A DNA stretch of 6,337 nt from Deltaproteobacteria bacterium (GCA_021780585.1 JAJXYM010000301.1:1-6337); one strand, 5' to 3'; positions 1-6,337 are shown, numbered from the stretch's first letter. Made by a program: numbers and translations. Notes: generated by a model from the letters alone, not told the origin.

Positions 1-498
1 ATGCGGATGATCGCGCGGGTCACCGGCGACTATCTGAATCTTCAGGTCGAGGCCGGCGCCGATCTGGTGCAGCTTTTCGATAGCTGGGTCGGATGTCTGG
101 GGCCGGACGACTATCGCCGCTACGTGCTGCCCTATTCGCGCGCCGCGATCGCGGCCGTGCGTCCCGGCGCGCCGGTGATTCATTTCGGCACGGCGACCGG
201 GAGTCTGCTCGAGCTGATGCGCGCGGCGGGCGGCGACGTGATCGGTCTCGATTGGCGGGTCGATCTCGGCGAAGCCTGGACGCGACTGGGCGAGGGCGTC
301 GGCGTGCAGGGCAATCTCGATCCGGTGGCGCTGTTCGCCGCGCCCGACGAGATTCGCCGCCGCGCGGGTGCGATTCTTGCCGGCGCCGCCGGCCGCCCCG
401 GCCATATCTTCAATCTCGGCCACGGGATCCTGCCCGAAACCCCGGTCGATCACGCGATCGCGCTGGTCGACGCGGTGCATGAGTTGAGCGCGCGCTGA
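1..498 (+). CDS. hemE: Uroporphyrinogen III decarboxylase, C-terminal part (5' truncated by window edge)
   Basis: Cytoplasmic enzyme that removes four acetate carboxyl groups from uroporphyrinogen III to give coproporphyrinogen III, the branch point to haem. The 165 visible residues match the C-terminal half of the family. They include a YLNLQVEAGA helix, the FDSW segment (residues 26-29, whose Ser matches the substrate-contacting Ser of the family), an HFGT strand near 60, a GLDWRVDL stretch, a VQGNLDP motif, and the hallmark HIFNLGHGILPETP with the conserved His at residue 141. HemE is usually about 350 residues, so roughly 180 N-terminal residues lie upstream. The ATG at base 1 aligns inside the protein and is not the real start. 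The stop is 13 bp before the ferrochelatase start, which indicates one operon. Identity is secure; only the 5' end is unknown. Confidence 0.96.
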   Translation: MRMIARVTGDYLNLQVEAGADLVQLFDSWVGCLGPDDYRRYVLPYSRAAIAAVRPGAPVIHFGTATGSLLELMRAAGGDVIGLDWRVDLGEAWTRLGEGVGVQGNLDPVALFAAPDEIRRRAGAILAGAAGRPGHIFNLGHGILPETPVDHAIALVDAVHELSAR

Positions 499-511
499 GC
501 GCGTCGCGGCG

Positions 512-1480
512 GTGGCGATATTTCCCGCGATGAGTTCCGGGCCGAGCGACGTTTCAGTTTGCGACGCCGTGATCATAATCGGCTTCGGCGGACCGACCGC
601 GGCCGATCAGATCCGGCCGTTTCTCGATCGCGTGCTGCAAGGCCGGCCGGTCCCGCGCGATCGCTACGAAACCGTCGTCCATCATTATGAGCTGCTCGGC
701 GGACGCTCGCCGTACAACGATCTGACAATGCGCGAGGCCGCCGCGCTGCGCGCCGCCCTCGCCGCTCAAGGCGTCGATGCGCCGGTTGCGGTCGGGATGC
801 GCAATACGGCGCCGTTTATCGAAGACGCCCTGCGCGAACTGATGGAACGCCGCGCGCGGCGCGTCTTCGGCTTTATCCTGGCGCCGCATCGCTGTGCAGC
901 GAGTTGGGAGCGCTACCAAAGCGATGTCGCCGCGGCGCGCGAACGGATTGGGCCGGGGGCGCCGGAGGTCGTATATCCCGCGCCGTGGCATAACGATTCG
1001 CGTTTCGTCGCCGCCGTCGCCGACCGCGCGAATGAAGCGATCGCGCGGCTCGATCCGGCGGCTGGCGCGGCCGCGGAATTGATCTTCACCGCGCACAGTA
1101 TCCCGGCCGCGATGGCGGCGCGCGCGCCGTATGTCGCCCAGCTCATGGAATCCGCGGCGCTGGTCGCCGCGCGGCTGGGCCGCCCGGCGTGGCGAATCGC
1201 GTATCAAAGCCGCAGCGGCGGACCGCGCGATCCGTGGCTCGAACCCGACATCAACGAGGTCCTGCGCGGAATGGCCGGGCGCGCCGCGATCGTGATTCCG
1301 ATCGGCTTCGTCTGCGATCATGTCGAGGTGCTTTACGATCTCGATATCGAGGCGGCCGCCACCGCGCGCGCCGCCGGCGTCGCGTTCGTGCGGGCGGCGA
1401 CCGTCAGCGACCATCCGCGCTTTATCGAAATGATGGCGGCGCTGGCGCGAACCTGTGCCGGCGCCGCCGGCGGGGAGTGA
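512..1480 (+). CDS. cpfC: Ferrochelatase, coproporphyrin III type
   Basis: Inserts ferrous iron into a porphyrin; likely a soluble enzyme using coproporphyrin III. Seen: the N-terminal strand VIIIGFGGP, a GGRSPYND segment (most relatives read GGxSPIN), an ILAPH segment followed by Cys128, TAHSIP with the catalytic His195, a YQSRSG segment, and GFVCDHVEVLYD with His270 and the metal-site Glu272 (counted from the GTG). LAPH and the SDH/CDHxEVLYD form are typical of Bacillus and actinobacterial CpfC rather than proteobacterial HemH, which supports the coproporphyrin assignment. Length (322 aa) is normal. Only one Cys lies near the C-terminus, so the actinobacterial [2Fe-2S] site is probably absent. 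The start is uncertain: GTG at 512 or ATG at 530. Neither has a clear Shine-Dalgarno sequence, so translation may be coupled to hemE 13 bp upstream. The older family symbol is hemH. Confidence 0.93.
   Translation: MAIFPAMSSGPSDVSVCDAVIIIGFGGPTAADQIRPFLDRVLQGRPVPRDRYETVVHHYELLGGRSPYNDLTMREAAALRAALAAQGVDAPVAVGMRNTAPFIEDALRELMERRARRVFGFILAPHRCAASWERYQSDVAAARERIGPGAPEVVYPAPWHNDSRFVAAVADRANEAIARLDPAAGAAAELIFTAHSIPAAMAARAPYVAQLMESAALVAARLGRPAWRIAYQSRSGGPRDPWLEPDINEVLRGMAGRAAIVIPIGFVCDHVEVLYDLDIEAAATARAAGVAFVRAATVSDHPRFIEMMAALARTCAGAAGGE
1472..1477 (+). promoter_or_regulatory. Shine-Dalgarno sequence GGGGAG for the oxidase gene
   Basis: GGGGAG sits in the last codons of the ferrochelatase gene. It is only 3 nt from the ATG at 1481 but 9 nt from the in-frame ATG at 1487. 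By usual spacing the second ATG is the better start, which would shorten the oxidase by two residues. Confidence 0.5.
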
Positions 1481-2926
1481 ATGGCGATGGCGGCGAATGG
1501 CGCGAGGACAATCGCGGTGATTGGCGGCGGGATCGCCGGCCTGAGCGCGGCGTATCGGTTGCGCGAGCTGGCCGAGGCGAAGCGGCGGCCGATCGCGATC
1601 GAAGTGTATGAGGCCGACCGGCGTCTGGGCGGAGCGCTCGAGACCGTGCGCCGCGGCGATCTGATTATCGAGACCGGAGCCGATTCGATTCTCACCGAAA
1701 AGCCCGCCGGGATTAAACTCGCCGAACGGCTCGGGATCGCCGGCGAACTCGTGCCGACGCGGGAACAATTCCGCAAAACCTTCGTCGTCCATCGCGGCCG
1801 GCTGGTCGAATTGCCCGAGGGCTTTGCGCTGCTCGCGCCGGCCCGGATCGGCCCGGTGATCCGCAGTCCGCTGTTCAGTCCGCTTGGCAAGCTCAGGATG
1901 GCGCTCGAACCGCTGATCCCGCGCCGCCGCGCGACCGACGATGAAAGCCTTGCCGGGTTCGTGCGCCGCCGCTTCGGCGACGAAGTCCTGACGCGGGTGG
2001 CGCAACCGCTCGCCGGCGGCATCTACACCGCCGACCCCGAACGGCTCAGTATCGGCGCGACGCTGCCGCGCTTCGTCGCGATGGAGCGGGAGCATGGCAG
2101 CGTGATTCGCGGGCTGCGCGCGGCCGGACGCGCGCGCGAATCCGCGACGCGGGGTTCGAGCGGCGCGCGCTGGAGCCTGTTCGTGAGCTTCCGCACGGGC
2201 GTCAGCCGAATCGTCGAGACGCTGGCGGCGCGGCTCGACGATTCGCTGCGGATGGGCCGCGCGGTCGCGTCGATCGTTCCGGACGCCGGCGACGGCCCGG
2301 CGCGCTGGCGTCTGCGGTTTGCCGGCGGCGGCGAGACTTCGGCCGACGCGATCGTCTGCGCCACGCCCGCCTTTGCCGCCGCCGCCGCGCTTGCCGAGTC
2401 GAATCCGGCGCTGAGCGCTAAGCTCGCGGCGATCACTTACGCCTCGGCCGCCGTGGTCAACTTCGCCTGGCGCGCCGGCGATTTCCCGGTCGCGCCGGCC
2501 GGCTTCGGCTTCGTCGTGCCGGCGGCCGAACGGCGGCGCATTATCGCCGGGAGCTTTTCGAGTCTCAAATATCCCGGCCGCGCCCCGGGTGGAACGATCC
2601 TCGTGCGCGCCTTTATCGGCGGCGCGCTGAATCGCGAACTGATGGCGCTGAGCGACGCGGAGATGGTCGCCGCGGCGCGCGACGAATTTCGCGACCTCCT
2701 CGGCGTGACCGCCGAACCGTCGCTCACTCTGGTCCGGCGCTGGCGCGACGCGATGCCGCAATACGAGGTCGGCCATCTCGACCGCGTCGCCGAAATCGAG
2801 CGGATGGCGTCCGAAATCCCTGGTTTGGAGCTGGCCGGCGCCTATCTGCGCGGCGTCGGAATCCCCGACTGTATCGCCAGCGGCGAACGCGCCGCGGAAG
2901 CGATCGACTCTTTCCTCGGCAATTAG
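1481..2926 (+). CDS. cgoX: Coproporphyrinogen III / protoporphyrinogen IX oxidase, FAD-dependent (CgoX/HemY family)
   Basis: Flavoenzyme of the amine-oxidase fold that takes six electrons from a porphyrinogen using oxygen. Seen: an N-terminal FAD-binding Rossmann motif VIGGGIAGLSAAY (Gly15, Gly17, Gly20), the ribose-binding acidic Glu44 in YEADRRLGG, an ETGADSI segment near residue 65, the family hallmark QPLAGGIYTADPE beginning at Gln175, and the C-terminal FAD contact GVGIPDCIASG. At 481 residues it is close to family size. No signal peptide is visible. Its stop-start junction with the ferrochelatase gene is TGAATG, with no spacer, so the two are co-translated or coupled. With a CpfC-type partner the likely product is coproporphyrin III, but family membership alone does not separate this from protoporphyrinogen oxidase (hemY/hemG). 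The start is ATG 1481 or, by ribosome-site spacing, ATG 1487. Confidence 0.93.
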   Translation: MAMAANGARTIAVIGGGIAGLSAAYRLRELAEAKRRPIAIEVYEADRRLGGALETVRRGDLIIETGADSILTEKPAGIKLAERLGIAGELVPTREQFRKTFVVHRGRLVELPEGFALLAPARIGPVIRSPLFSPLGKLRMALEPLIPRRRATDDESLAGFVRRRFGDEVLTRVAQPLAGGIYTADPERLSIGATLPRFVAMEREHGSVIRGLRAAGRARESATRGSSGARWSLFVSFRTGVSRIVETLAARLDDSLRMGRAVASIVPDAGDGPARWRLRFAGGGETSADAIVCATPAFAAAAALAESNPALSAKLAAITYASAAVVNFAWRAGDFPVAPAGFGFVVPAAERRRIIAGSFSSLKYPGRAPGGTILVRAFIGGALNRELMALSDAEMVAAARDEFRDLLGVTAEPSLTLVRRWRDAMPQYEVGHLDRVAEIERMASEIPGLELAGAYLRGVGIPDCIASGERAAEAIDSFLGN

Positions 2927-2983
2927 CGCCGCCGCTCCGCGCCGCCGCTGCCGGATCGCGCCGCTCGATGCGATAATACCGGC

Positions 2984-2988
2984 GGAGG
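2984..2988 (+). promoter_or_regulatory. Shine-Dalgarno sequence GGAGG for dinB
   Basis: A perfect GGAGG lies 9 nt before the ATG at 2998. It decides the start against the later in-frame ATG at 3028 and the GTG at 3064. Confidence 0.75.
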
Positions 2989-2997
2989 CGATTCGCG

Positions 2998-4269
2998 ATG
3001 GCCCGGGCGAAGTCGAACGATCACGCGATGCCGGAAGCGGGCGCGCCCGCCGGATGGGGCCGCGTGATCGCGCACGCCGACATGGACGCCTTTTACGCCT
3101 CGGTCGAAATGCTCGACCGTCCGGAGCTGCGGGGCCGGCCGGTGATCGTCGGCGGCGCTTCGAACCGCGGCGTCGTGAGTTCGGCCTCGTACGAGGCGCG
3201 CCGCTTCGGCGTACGCTCCGCGATGCCGACGGTCGAGGCGCGGCGGCTTTGCCCCGAAGGCATTTTCGTGCCCGGCCGGATGGATCGTTACGCCGATATC
3301 TCGCGCACGATTCGCGAGGTCTTCGCGAGCTTCAGCCCGATCGTCGAGCCGCTTTCGCTCGACGAGGCTTTTCTCGATCTGACCGGAACGGAACGGCTGC
3401 TGGGTCCGCCGCTGGAGGCCGCCCGCGCGCTCAAACGGCGCGTGCTGGAACGCACCGGACTGGTGGTTTCGGTCGGCGTCGCGCCGGTCAAGATGGCCGC
3501 GAAGATCCTCAGCGACCTGTCCAAGCCCGACGGCCTGCTGGCGATCGGCCCGGAGCATCTGCGCGCGTTCCTCGACCCGCTGCCGGTGGAGCGGCTATGG
3601 GGCGTCGGACGGGTCACGCTCGAACGGATGCATCGCGCGGGCGTCCGCTTGATCGGCGACCTGGCGCGGCGCGACGCGGGCGCGCTGCGTGCGCTCTTCG
3701 GCGGCTTCGGACCGCATCTGCGGGAGCTTGCGCTGGGCCGCGATCCGCGTCCTGTCGTCGCCGACTGGCAGCGTAAATCCTACGGCGAGGAGAGCACTTT
3801 CGCGCGCGACCTGAAGCCGGAGTCCGAAGAGCTCGGGCGCGCGCTGCTCGCCCACGCGGAGGCGCTCGGCCGGCGGCTGCGCGCCGACCGTGTCCACGCG
3901 CGCACGATCACGCTCAAGCTCAAGCTGGCGCGGCCGTTGGGCGGCGGACGTTATCCGCTGGTCACGCGGAGCCTTTCGCTCGACGTTCCGACCGACGACG
4001 GCGCGGCGATCATGCGCGCCGCCCGGACCCTGTTGGCGCGCGCCGCCCGCAGTGAGAAAATCCGCCTCGCCGGTCTTCAGGCGCATAATCTGGAACGCGC
4101 CGATCCGCGTCAGTTGGGGCTGTTCGATCCGGCGGCCGCGGCGGCGGTCGCGCGCAATGCGCGGCTGAATCGCGCGCTCGACGCGGTGGCGCGCCGCTTC
4201 GGCGACGACGCCGTGACGCGCGGCCTCGCGCACGCCGAACGCGCCGCCCCAACGCATCGAATCAAATAA
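2998..4269 (+). CDS. dinB: DNA polymerase IV (Y-family translesion polymerase)
   Basis: Error-prone polymerase that extends past lesions at stalled forks. Seen: palm motif HADMDAFYASVE with metal-binding Asp28 and Tyr33 at the steric-gate position that excludes ribonucleotides; finger motif RGVVSSASYEAR with Tyr65 and Arg68; SLDEAF with catalytic Asp122 and Glu123; a thumb helix-hairpin-helix around LWGVGR (GVG at 202-204); a little-finger domain from about Lys260; and a clamp-binding motif QLGLF at 372-376. The 423 residues exceed the 351 of E. coli DinB because of about 20 extra N-terminal residues and about 47 residues after the clamp motif. That tail (LDAVARRFGDDAVTRG) resembles tails found in many other bacterial Pol IV proteins. 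All catalytic residues are present, so it should be active. It begins 71 bp after the oxidase stop on the same strand. No LexA-like box was recognised upstream, so SOS control is not shown. Confidence 0.96.
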   Translation: MARAKSNDHAMPEAGAPAGWGRVIAHADMDAFYASVEMLDRPELRGRPVIVGGASNRGVVSSASYEARRFGVRSAMPTVEARRLCPEGIFVPGRMDRYADISRTIREVFASFSPIVEPLSLDEAFLDLTGTERLLGPPLEAARALKRRVLERTGLVVSVGVAPVKMAAKILSDLSKPDGLLAIGPEHLRAFLDPLPVERLWGVGRVTLERMHRAGVRLIGDLARRDAGALRALFGGFGPHLRELALGRDPRPVVADWQRKSYGEESTFARDLKPESEELGRALLAHAEALGRRLRADRVHARTITLKLKLARPLGGGRYPLVTRSLSLDVPTDDGAAIMRAARTLLARAARSEKIRLAGLQAHNLERADPRQLGLFDPAAAAAVARNARLNRALDAVARRFGDDAVTRGLAHAERAAPTHRIK

Positions 4270-4278
4270 TCGGCCAGC

Positions 4279-4311
4279 AAGCGCCGGCGAGATTCGGGCC
4301 GGCCGGCGTTT
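4279..4311 (+). terminator. Terminator-like hairpin after dinB
   Basis: A 10-bp stem pairs 4279-4288 (AAGCGCCGGC) with 4302-4311 (GCCGGCGTTT), with one G-U pair and a 13-nt loop. It starts 9 nt after the dinB stop. The stem is very GC-rich, but the 3' T tract is only three bases and lies inside the stem, so intrinsic termination may be weak. Confidence 0.5.
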
Positions 4312-4350
4312 CCGCGCCGTGGCCGCCGATCCTGCGCGCGCGAAGACCAT

Positions 4351-4380
4351 CCGCGATCGGACCGTTCGCGGCCCTTTTTT
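4351..4380 (+). terminator. Rho-independent terminator candidate upstream of leuC
   Basis: Stem CCGCGA (4351-4356) pairs with TCGCGG (4366-4371) across a 9-nt loop, followed by CCC and a run of six T (4375-4380). The T run stands out in this GC-rich sequence. It probably ends the dinB or haem transcript. It lies about 75 nt before the leuC start, so it could act as an attenuator if a promoter exists further upstream, but I saw no leucine-rich leader peptide to support that. Confidence 0.5.
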
Positions 4381-4413
4381 CGGCAATCTCGTTAGGCGCC
4401 CCCCAGCCGATCC

Positions 4414-4422
4414 TGATATGCT
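4414..4422 (+). promoter_or_regulatory. Candidate extended -10 promoter for leuCD
   Basis: TGATATGCT fits the extended -10 form TGnTATnnT (TG at 4414-4415, hexamer TATGCT at 4417-4422). It is just downstream of the terminator candidate and upstream of leuC. No good -35 element is visible. Transcription would begin near 4429-4432, giving a leader of about 25 nt. The call rests on pattern and position only. Confidence 0.3.
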
Positions 4423-4436
4423 TCGGGGTTCAAACG

Positions 4437-4442
4437 AAGGAG
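4437..4442 (+). promoter_or_regulatory. Shine-Dalgarno sequence AAGGAG for leuC
   Basis: AAGGAG lies 13 nt before the leuC ATG. The spacing is longer than usual, but no nearer alternative is seen and the N-terminus matches the family. Confidence 0.5.
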
Positions 4443-4455
4443 CCAATCTAACGCC

Positions 4456-5865
4456 ATGGCCGCGCAAACGCTCTTCGATAAAATCTGGAATGCCCATCTC
4501 GTCCGCGAACAACCCGGTGAGCCGGCGCTCATCTATATCGACCTCCATCTGATTCACGAGGTCACCTCGCCGCAGGCCTTCGAGGGACTCGCCACGGCTG
4601 GCCGCAAGGTGCGCCGGACCGACCGCACCTTCGCGACGATGGACCATAACGTGCCGACCACCGATCGCTCGCTCCCGATTACCGACCCCGACGCCAGGCT
4701 GCAGATCGAGACGCTGCGCGAGAACTGTCGCGCGTTCGGCGTCAAGCTGTTCGATCTCGGGATGGTCGAGCAGGGGATCGTGCATGTGATCGGGCCGGAG
4801 CTGGGCCTGACGCAGCCGGGCATGACGATCGTATGCGGCGACAGCCATACCGCGACCCACGGCGCCTTTGGCGCGCTTGCCTTCGGTATCGGCACCAGCG
4901 AGGTCGAACACGTGCTGGCCACGCAATGCCTGTGGCAGGCGAAGCCGCGCACGATGGAAGTGCGGGTGGACGGGCAACTCGGCCTCGGCGTGACGGCCAA
5001 GGACGTGATTCTCGGCATTATCGGGCGAATCACGACCGACGGCGGCACCGGCCACGTGATCGAGTATCGCGGTTCGACCTTCGAGGCGCTCTCGATGGAA
5101 GAGCGGATGACCGTCTGCAACATGTCGATCGAAGGGGGCGCGCGCGCCGGCATGATCGCGGCCGATCAGAAGACCGTCGATTATCTGCGCGGGCGGCAAT
5201 ATGCGCCCGCGGGCGCGGATTTCGACCGTCTGGCGCGCGAATGGCTCAAGTTCCGCACCGATGAAGGCGCGAAGTTCGACCGCGCGATCGCGTTCAACGC
5301 CTCCGGGTTCGCGCCGCAGGTCACCTGGGGCACCAACCCCGGGATGGTCACCGAGGTGACCGGCAAGGTTCCCGACCCCGGCAGCTTCGCCGACCCGACC
5401 GCGCGGCGCGCGGCCGAACTGGCGCTCGAATACATGGGTCTCGCGCCCGGCGTGCCGCTCGAGGACGTTCGGATTGACCGCGTCTTTATCGGCTCATGCA
5501 CCAATGGGCGTGTCAGCGACCTGCAGGCGGCGGCGGCGATCGTCAAGGGCCGCAAGGTCGCCGCGACCGTCAACGCGATAGTCGTACCGGGCTCCGAGCA
5601 GGTCAAAATCGAGGCCGAAAAGCTCGGTCTCGACCGCATTTTCAAGGAAGCCGGCTTCGAATGGCGCGAGGCCGGATGCAGCATGTGTCTGGGCATGAAT
5701 CCCGACATCCTGCAGCCCGGCGAGCGCTGCGCCAGCACCTCGAACCGCAATTTCGAGGGGCGCCAGGGCAAGGGCGGCCGCACCCATCTGGTCAGCCCGA
5801 TCATGGCGGCGGCGGCGGCCGTCGCGGGCCATTTTGTCGACGTGCGCGAATGGGCGAGCCGCTGA
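4456..5865 (+). CDS. leuC: 3-isopropylmalate dehydratase, large subunit
   Basis: With LeuD it forms isopropylmalate isomerase, which converts 2-isopropylmalate to 3-isopropylmalate in leucine synthesis in the cytoplasm. It is an aconitase-fold [4Fe-4S] enzyme. Seen: N-terminal TLFDKIWNAHLV, IDLHLIHEVTSPQAF, the substrate-site GDSHTATHGAFG (Asp129, His131, His135), GTSEVEHVLATQ, and the three cluster cysteines Cys348 (GSCTNGR), Cys408 and Cys411 (CSMCLGMN). The spacing is that of the E. coli enzyme shifted by one residue. The tail shows the NRNFEGRQG and HLVSP segments. At 469 residues it is the long bacterial form, not the shorter homoaconitase-like form of about 420. The start is ATG 4456, which aligns with family N-termini. 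leuD follows after 31 bp. The assignment is very secure. Confidence 0.98.
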   Translation: MAAQTLFDKIWNAHLVREQPGEPALIYIDLHLIHEVTSPQAFEGLATAGRKVRRTDRTFATMDHNVPTTDRSLPITDPDARLQIETLRENCRAFGVKLFDLGMVEQGIVHVIGPELGLTQPGMTIVCGDSHTATHGAFGALAFGIGTSEVEHVLATQCLWQAKPRTMEVRVDGQLGLGVTAKDVILGIIGRITTDGGTGHVIEYRGSTFEALSMEERMTVCNMSIEGGARAGMIAADQKTVDYLRGRQYAPAGADFDRLAREWLKFRTDEGAKFDRAIAFNASGFAPQVTWGTNPGMVTEVTGKVPDPGSFADPTARRAAELALEYMGLAPGVPLEDVRIDRVFIGSCTNGRVSDLQAAAAIVKGRKVAATVNAIVVPGSEQVKIEAEKLGLDRIFKEAGFEWREAGCSMCLGMNPDILQPGERCASTSNRNFEGRQGKGGRTHLVSPIMAAAAAVAGHFVDVREWASR

Positions 5866-5880
5866 CGGCCACGGCGAGCG

Positions 5881-5886
5881 AAAGGA
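5881..5886 (+). promoter_or_regulatory. Shine-Dalgarno sequence AAAGGA for leuD
   Basis: AAAGGA ends 10 nt before the leuD ATG, which gives leuD its own ribosome site within the leuCD transcript. Confidence 0.6.
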
Positions 5887-5896
5887 AACCGCATCG

Positions 5897-6337
5897 ATGA
5901 AACCCTTCAAGAATTTCACCGGCATTGTCGCCCCGCTCGATCGGCCCAACGTCGATACCGACCAGATCATCCCGAAGCAGTTTCTCAAGGCTGTCGTCCG
6001 CAGCGGGCTCGGCCGCGGCCTGTTTTACGATTGGCGCAATCAGCCCGACAGCCAGTTTGTGCTGAACCAGCCCCGTTTCGAAAAGGCGACGATCCTGGTC
6101 GCCCGCGCCAACTTCGGATGCGGCAGTTCGCGCGAGCACGCGGTCTGGGCGCTGGCGGATTTCGGCTTCAAGGCGATTATCGCGCCGAGCTTCGCCGATA
6201 TCTTTCGCAACAATTGTCTCAAGAACGGGATCCTCACGATTATCCTCAAGCCCGAGGAGGTCGAGGCGATTTTCGCCGCGATCAAGGATAATGAGGATTA
6301 TCGGCTGACGATCGATCTTGCCGGCCAGCAGGTCAGC
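5897..6337 (+). CDS. leuD: 3-isopropylmalate dehydratase, small subunit (3' truncated by window edge)
   Basis: Swivelling-domain partner of LeuC in isopropylmalate isomerase. The frame is open from the ATG to the last base of the window, giving 147 residues of an expected 200 or so. Seen: N-terminal FKNFTGIVAPLDRPNVDTD, then QIIPKQFLK, GLFYDW, and the family hallmark ANFGCGSSREHA (Cys75, Ser77, Ser78, Arg79, His81), followed by FGFKAIIAPSFADIFRNNCLKNGI, whose closing part is typical of LeuD. The long N-terminal part marks the bacterial LeuD form rather than the short archaeal one. It lies 31 bp after leuC with its own ribosome site, so the two are co-transcribed. The gene was cut by the window, and nothing suggests a pseudogene. 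Confidence 0.97.
   Translation, partial: MKPFKNFTGIVAPLDRPNVDTDQIIPKQFLKAVVRSGLGRGLFYDWRNQPDSQFVLNQPRFEKATILVARANFGCGSSREHAVWALADFGFKAIIAPSFADIFRNNCLKNGILTIILKPEEVEAIFAAIKDNEDYRLTIDLAGQQVS

Noticed and set aside
1..3. ATG at the first base as the start of hemE
   Set aside because: The protein aligns from the middle of the family, so this Met is internal and the true start is upstream of the window.
554..2776. A 740-codon open frame on the - strand opposite the ferrochelatase and oxidase genes
   Set aside because: It is rich in Arg, Ala, Gly, His and Asp with no recognisable domain, spans two well-supported genes on the other strand, and is the kind of stop-free shadow frame expected from third-position GC bias.
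2949..2977. Possible dinB promoter with GATAAT at 2972-2977
   Set aside because: No -35 match lies at suitable distance, and transcription would start at or inside the ribosome site, so it is left unannotated.
4424..4440. A tRNA T-arm-like stretch (GGGTTCAAA) before leuC
   Set aside because: The flanking bases do not form the 5-bp T stem and no acceptor, D or anticodon arms can be found upstream.
4319..4552. A 77-codon + strand frame before and into leuC, considered as a leader peptide
   Set aside because: It has no run of leucine codons, no clear ribosome site, and overlaps leuC by about 100 bp in another frame.
3595..5199. A 534-codon open frame on the - strand across dinB and leuC
   Set aside because: It crosses the intergenic region and two certain genes, has no family motif, and shows the same shadow-frame composition.

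Overview
The window is a GC-rich bacterial chromosomal segment of about 6.3 kb. Every supported gene lies on the + strand, with short intergenic gaps. It holds the 3' half of a haem-biosynthesis cluster (hemE, a coproporphyrin-type ferrochelatase, and an FAD-dependent porphyrinogen oxidase), then a Y-family DNA polymerase (dinB), a 186-bp intergenic region with terminator-like hairpins, and the start of a leucine-biosynthesis unit (leuC, leuD). Both ends are cut: hemE lacks its 5' half and leuD its 3' end.

Region 1-2926 is a tight operon. Uroporphyrinogen III decarboxylase makes coproporphyrinogen III, the CgoX/HemY-type flavoenzyme would oxidise it to coproporphyrin III, and CpfC/HemH would insert iron to give coprohaem. 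The ferrochelatase has the LAPH and GFVCDHVEVLYD signatures seen in coproporphyrin ferrochelatases of Gram-positive bacteria. It lacks the form of these segments usual in proteobacterial protohaem ferrochelatase. The gene order is the classical hemE-hemH-hemY order of Bacillus. The final decarboxylase (ChdC/HemQ) is not in the window.

Region 2998-4269 encodes DNA polymerase IV with intact catalytic acidic residues and a beta-clamp-binding motif. It has its own good Shine-Dalgarno sequence 71 bp after the oxidase stop, so it could be the last gene of the haem transcript or have its own promoter.

Region 4270-4455 holds two terminator-like hairpins, a candidate extended -10 promoter and a Shine-Dalgarno sequence. 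It looks like the boundary between the haem/dinB unit and the leu unit. Region 4456-6337 carries leuC and leuD, the two subunits of isopropylmalate isomerase, 31 bp apart.

The organism cannot be named with certainty. The composition, strong GGAGG-type ribosome sites, coproporphyrin-type haem genes and bacterial long-form LeuC/LeuD fit a free-living, GC-rich, leucine-prototrophic bacterium. A deltaproteobacteria-like lineage, Binatota or Acidobacteriota is a possible guess, but this is inference only. I found no mobile element, CRISPR array, RNA gene or clearly new system. The points most worth checking are the haem route, the dinB linkage and the leuC leader.
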